From: Candidatus Cloacimonadota bacterium | GTDB taxonomy: Bacteria; Cloacimonadota; Cloacimonadia; Cloacimonadales; TCS61 | Assembly: GCA_030596265.1 (NCBI GenBank) | Contig: JAUVKM010000088.1 | Location: forward strand, 1 to 7,808 | DNA: 7,808 nucleotides | Reading direction: 5' to 3' | Part shown: positions 5,551 through 7,808 of the stretch, one piece after another | Layout of the letters: each line of letters starts with the position of its first letter | Numbering within the stretch: position 1 is the stretch's first letter | Position numbers and translations under genes: made by a program | The notes under the pieces: generated by a model | Told to the model about the DNA's origin: nothing | The model's database searches: none | What the model saw: the letters and a program-made list of their open reading frames with translations, nothing else

Positions 5551-6093
5551 ATGGAACTTAATGAACAAATTGAAACTTTAAAGCAAGATGTTGAAAATTT
5601 GCAGAAAAACTGTGCTAAGGATAAGTTAACCATGATCGTATTTTCCGGTGAATTAGATAAGATCATAGCAGCATTTATTCTGGCAACCGGTGCAGCATCT
5701 ATGGGAACCGAAGTATCTATGTTTTTCACATTCTGGGGCAGTGCAGCTCTTAGAGCCTCTCATAAGAAAGCAAAAGGCAAAAAACTTATTGAGAAAATGT
5801 TTGGCATTATGCTTCCAAAAGGATTCAAACACCTAAAGCTATCTAATATGAACATGGCAGGTATGGGAACACTGATGATAAAAAGTATAATGAAAAAGAA
5901 GAAAATCCCTTCTCTACAAGAAATGTTAATAATGGCTGAAGAACTGGGAGTACAGATCTCAATTTGTGAAATGTCAATGGATCTTATGGGAATGAAGAGT
6001 GAGGAAATGATTGATTATAAACACCTGCGTTATTGTGGTGTAGCTACTTTCCTGAAAGATGCAAGTGAAAGCAAATCAACTCTTTTCATTTAA
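5551..6093 (+). CDS. DsrE/DsrF/DrsH-family protein
   Basis: A 180-residue cytoplasmic protein of the DsrE superfamily (peroxiredoxin-like DrsE/DrsH group), whose better-known members relay sulfur as Cys persulfides. The core starts at KLTMIVFSGELDKIIAAFIL (about 25-44) and MGTEVSMFFTFWGSAALR (51-68), the typical alpha/beta DsrE fold entry. The family CxMxMDLMG motif is CEMSMDLMGM with Cys139, and YCGVATFL (161-168, Cys162) closes the domain. Residues 4-19 look like a short N-terminal coiled coil, and Cys21 follows it. The stretch around 95-120 is rich in Met and Lys (SNMNMAGMGTLMIKSIMKKKK). The start at 5551 is chosen for AGGAG at 5541-5545, five bases upstream; an in-frame ATG at 5485 adds 22 unconserved residues and lacks a site. 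The next gene on this strand is 156 bases away. The exact substrate or partner cannot be told. Confidence 0.88.
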   Translation: MELNEQIETLKQDVENLQKNCAKDKLTMIVFSGELDKIIAAFILATGAASMGTEVSMFFTFWGSAALRASHKKAKGKKLIEKMFGIMLPKGFKHLKLSNMNMAGMGTLMIKSIMKKKKIPSLQEMLIMAEELGVQISICEMSMDLMGMKSEEMIDYKHLRYCGVATFLKDASESKSTLFI

Positions 6094-6188
6094 ATGTGTT
6101 AGATTATTATTTAAAATATCGTTTTAATATAAACATAAATCATAGATATAATGAATAACTATCTCAAAAATCTAGAAAAAATTTAAGC

Positions 6189-6216
6189 TTGACGTTAGGA
6201 ATGATATTTTTATTTT
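6189..6216 (+). promoter_or_regulatory. Weak putative promoter upstream of the ferredoxin-EtfA gene
   Basis: TTGACG (6189-6194) followed by 16 bases and TATTTT (6211-6216). The -35 matches consensus at five of six bases, the -10 at four of six. It would give a leader of about 25-30 bases before the ATG at 6250. The same CTTGACG heptamer occurs upstream of the DsrE-family gene (5476-5482), there without a clear -10. Confidence 0.3.
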
Positions 6217-6249
6217 TCATTTAAATTTTATATTAAGGAAATTGTAAAT

Positions 6250-7428
6250 ATGATTGAGGTAATTCGTGATAAATGTATAGGATGTGAGCTTTGTTTAAAA
6301 GCTTGTGCTTACGATGCAATTATAATTAAAGATAAAATTGCCGAGATCGTTATGGATAAATGCACGCTCTGTGGAGCCTGTGTAAGTGCATGTCCGTTCG
6401 ATGCAATTATTATTCGGAAATTTGGGCAGGAAAAAATTGATAGAAGTCAATTTAAGAATATTTGGATTTTTGCTGAACAAAAAAACAATGAAATATCTCC
6501 GGTAGTTTTTGAACTTTTAGGAAAGGGAAGAGAATTGGCAGATCAGCGTGAGTGTGATTTGGTTGCTATTCTTATGGGTCATAATATTGAAGATCTTTCT
6601 AAGGAACTAATTGCTTTCGGTGCAGATAAAGTTATAGTGGTTGATGATCCAAGATTGAAAGATTTTCTGGATCTTCCCTATGCTAAAACACTTACGGAAC
6701 TTGCAGAAAAATACATGCCGGAAATCATACTTTCTGGTGCTTCTGTGATAGGTCGTTCTTTTATTCCGCGGGTTGCTGTGGAATTACATACTGGTTTAAC
6801 TGCAGACTGCACAGGTTTGGAAATTGATCCCGACACAAATAATTTATTGCAAACCAGACCCGCTTTCGGTGGAAATATTCTGGCAACAATAGTTACACCA
6901 AATCATCTTCCACAAATGGCAACAGTCCGCCATAAAGTAATGGATCCTTTAGAGAGAGATGATTCTAAAGAAGGAACTGTTATAAAAGAGACTATCGATT
7001 TCTCTTCTCTAAACGATGATACAAAATTTTTGGAATTTGTAAAAGATGAATCACAAACAATTAATCTGGTCGAAGCGGATCTTGTGGTTACCGGTGGTAG
7101 AGGTTTAAAGAACAAAGACAACTTTGTAATAATTGAAGATCTAGCTAAGGTTCTTGATGGCGCAGTTGGTGCTTCCAGAGCGTCTGTAGATGCAGATTGG
7201 ATTTCATATCCGCATCAAGTTGGACAGACTGGAAAAACTATTAAGCCAAAAATATATATTGCAGTTGGAATTTCCGGCGCAATTCAACATCTGGCAGGAA
7301 TGCAATCCTCAGATTACATCATTGCAATTAACAAAGATCCAGATGCTCCTATTTTTAAAGTTGCAGATCTAGGATTAGTTGGTGATTTGTTTGAAATAGT
7401 TCCACAAATAACAAAAAAATTAAGATAG
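6250..7428 (+). CDS. etfA: Electron transfer flavoprotein alpha subunit with N-terminal 2[4Fe-4S] ferredoxin domain
   Basis: A 392-residue EtfA. Residues 1-55 form a bacterial-type ferredoxin with two CxxCxxCxxxC motifs (Cys9/12/15/19 and Cys38/41/44/48) that should hold two [4Fe-4S] clusters. Residues about 70-255 are the ETF alpha/beta domain (IWIFAEQKNN, LSGASVIGRSFIPRVA). Residues about 273-392 are the FAD-binding domain, with TGGRGL (281-286), GAVGASRASVD with Arg310, PHQVGQTGKT (321-330), GISGAIQH (340-347) and NKDPDAPIF (361-369). EtfA pairs with EtfB to move electrons between dehydrogenases. The ferredoxin-fused form is known from anaerobic systems such as the lactate dehydrogenase/Etf (LctC) and caffeyl-CoA reductase/Etf (CarE) complexes of Acetobacterium. 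AAGGAA precedes the ATG by nine bases. No etfB lies next to it: upstream is the DsrE-family gene, downstream an amidohydrolase-like gene one base after the stop. Partner and electron donor are unknown. Confidence 0.95.
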   Translation: MIEVIRDKCIGCELCLKACAYDAIIIKDKIAEIVMDKCTLCGACVSACPFDAIIIRKFGQEKIDRSQFKNIWIFAEQKNNEISPVVFELLGKGRELADQRECDLVAILMGHNIEDLSKELIAFGADKVIVVDDPRLKDFLDLPYAKTLTELAEKYMPEIILSGASVIGRSFIPRVAVELHTGLTADCTGLEIDPDTNNLLQTRPAFGGNILATIVTPNHLPQMATVRHKVMDPLERDDSKEGTVIKETIDFSSLNDDTKFLEFVKDESQTINLVEADLVVTGGRGLKNKDNFVIIEDLAKVLDGAVGASRASVDADWISYPHQVGQTGKTIKPKIYIAVGISGAIQHLAGMQSSDYIIAINKDPDAPIFKVADLGLVGDLFEIVPQITKKLR

Positions 7429-7429
7429 T

Positions 7430-7808
7430 ATGAAAATAAAAGTTAATTCTTGTGTTTGTAATCCTGAAAAAATAATTAAAGGAGTAAACATAAGGATTAA
7501 TAGTTCATTGCTCAAAGATAAAGATATACAATTTGATTGTTCAAATTCTATTGCTTATCCTCCTTTTATTAATAATCATGATCATCTTATAAGCAATTGG
7601 TACCCAAAAGCAGGTTTTGGTAATATTTATTCCAATGTAAATATATGGGTAGAGGATATGAAGAAAACAGATTCATTCCTCGAAAGAAATAAAGTCTGGA
7701 TAAATGATGGCTCTTTTAATCTCACTCAAGAAGCTGCAAATCAGATCGTGTTATTGGGAATCTATAAAAACTTATTTTCCGGTTGTGCTGTTGTACAAGA
7801 TCATATTC
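7430..7808 (+). CDS. Putative amidohydrolase-superfamily protein, N-terminal part (3' end outside window)
   Basis: An open frame of 126 complete codons runs off the right edge. It starts MKIKVNSCVCNPEKIIKG and reaches PPFINNHDHLISNWYPK, where His50-x-His52 matches the HxH metal-binding pair that opens the TIM barrel in amidohydrolases (usual form PGFINxHxHL). A later SGCAVVQDHI resembles the GxTTVxD-like second strand. The small N-terminal beta section before HxH fits the family, whose members hydrolyse or deaminate amides, cyclic ureas or nucleobases at one or two metals; the substrate cannot be told from this part. The ATG is separated from the etfA stop by one base (TAGTATG), so translation is probably coupled, and no Shine-Dalgarno sequence precedes it. 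A GGAG at 7482-7485 has no good start behind it. GC is low. Confidence 0.6.
   Translation, partial: MKIKVNSCVCNPEKIIKGVNIRINSSLLKDKDIQFDCSNSIAYPPFINNHDHLISNWYPKAGFGNIYSNVNIWVEDMKKTDSFLERNKVWINDGSFNLTQEAANQIVLLGIYKNLFSGCAVVQDHI

Overview
The window is an AT-rich bacterial chromosome segment. By hand-sampled lines the housekeeping genes run about 30-43% GC, and the large minus-strand gene at the left about 20-33%. Gene content points to a bacterium with at least partly anaerobic metabolism: an electron-transfer flavoprotein alpha subunit fused to a two-cluster ferredoxin, and a DsrE-family sulfur-relay-type protein, next to the housekeeping GTPase LepA and a thiol peroxidase of the glutathione peroxidase family. 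Short dispersed intergenic repeats of the TGTCATTC...GAATCT type and ATCCGTG/CTTTGCG-type strings remind me of FCB-group genomes, and Cloacimonadota would fit. That placement rests on recollection and is tentative.

Layout, left to right: the 3' end of a glutathione peroxidase gene (+). Converging on it is a solitary 697-residue minus-strand gene for a PIN-domain nuclease-like protein with a long coiled coil and two C-terminal membrane helices. It has a good ribosome binding site, a recognisable promoter and an unusual 26/27-bp tandem repeat just upstream. Then comes about 275 bp of intergenic repeat debris, including a twin palindrome with a T-run that should terminate minus-strand transcription. 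Next is a small LapA-like two-helix membrane protein (-), then a repeat-rich spacer with a 14-copy array of an 8-bp unit, and then lepA (-). Divergent from lepA are a DsrE-family gene (+), the ferredoxin-EtfA fusion gene (+), and the start of a putative amidohydrolase gene (+) that begins one base after the etfA stop and runs off the right edge.

How the genes work together: only etfA and the amidohydrolase gene look like an operon. The DsrE gene and etfA share a strand but are separated by 156 bp, and each has its own ribosome binding site. No etfB is visible. The most system-like element is the stand-alone membrane-anchored PIN protein: its architecture (unknown N-terminal region, PIN nuclease core, coiled coil, membrane anchor), low GC and isolated position between repeats would suit an accessory or defence-type gene. 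That role is inference. No RNA genes, CRISPR arrays, transposase genes or attachment sites were recognised.
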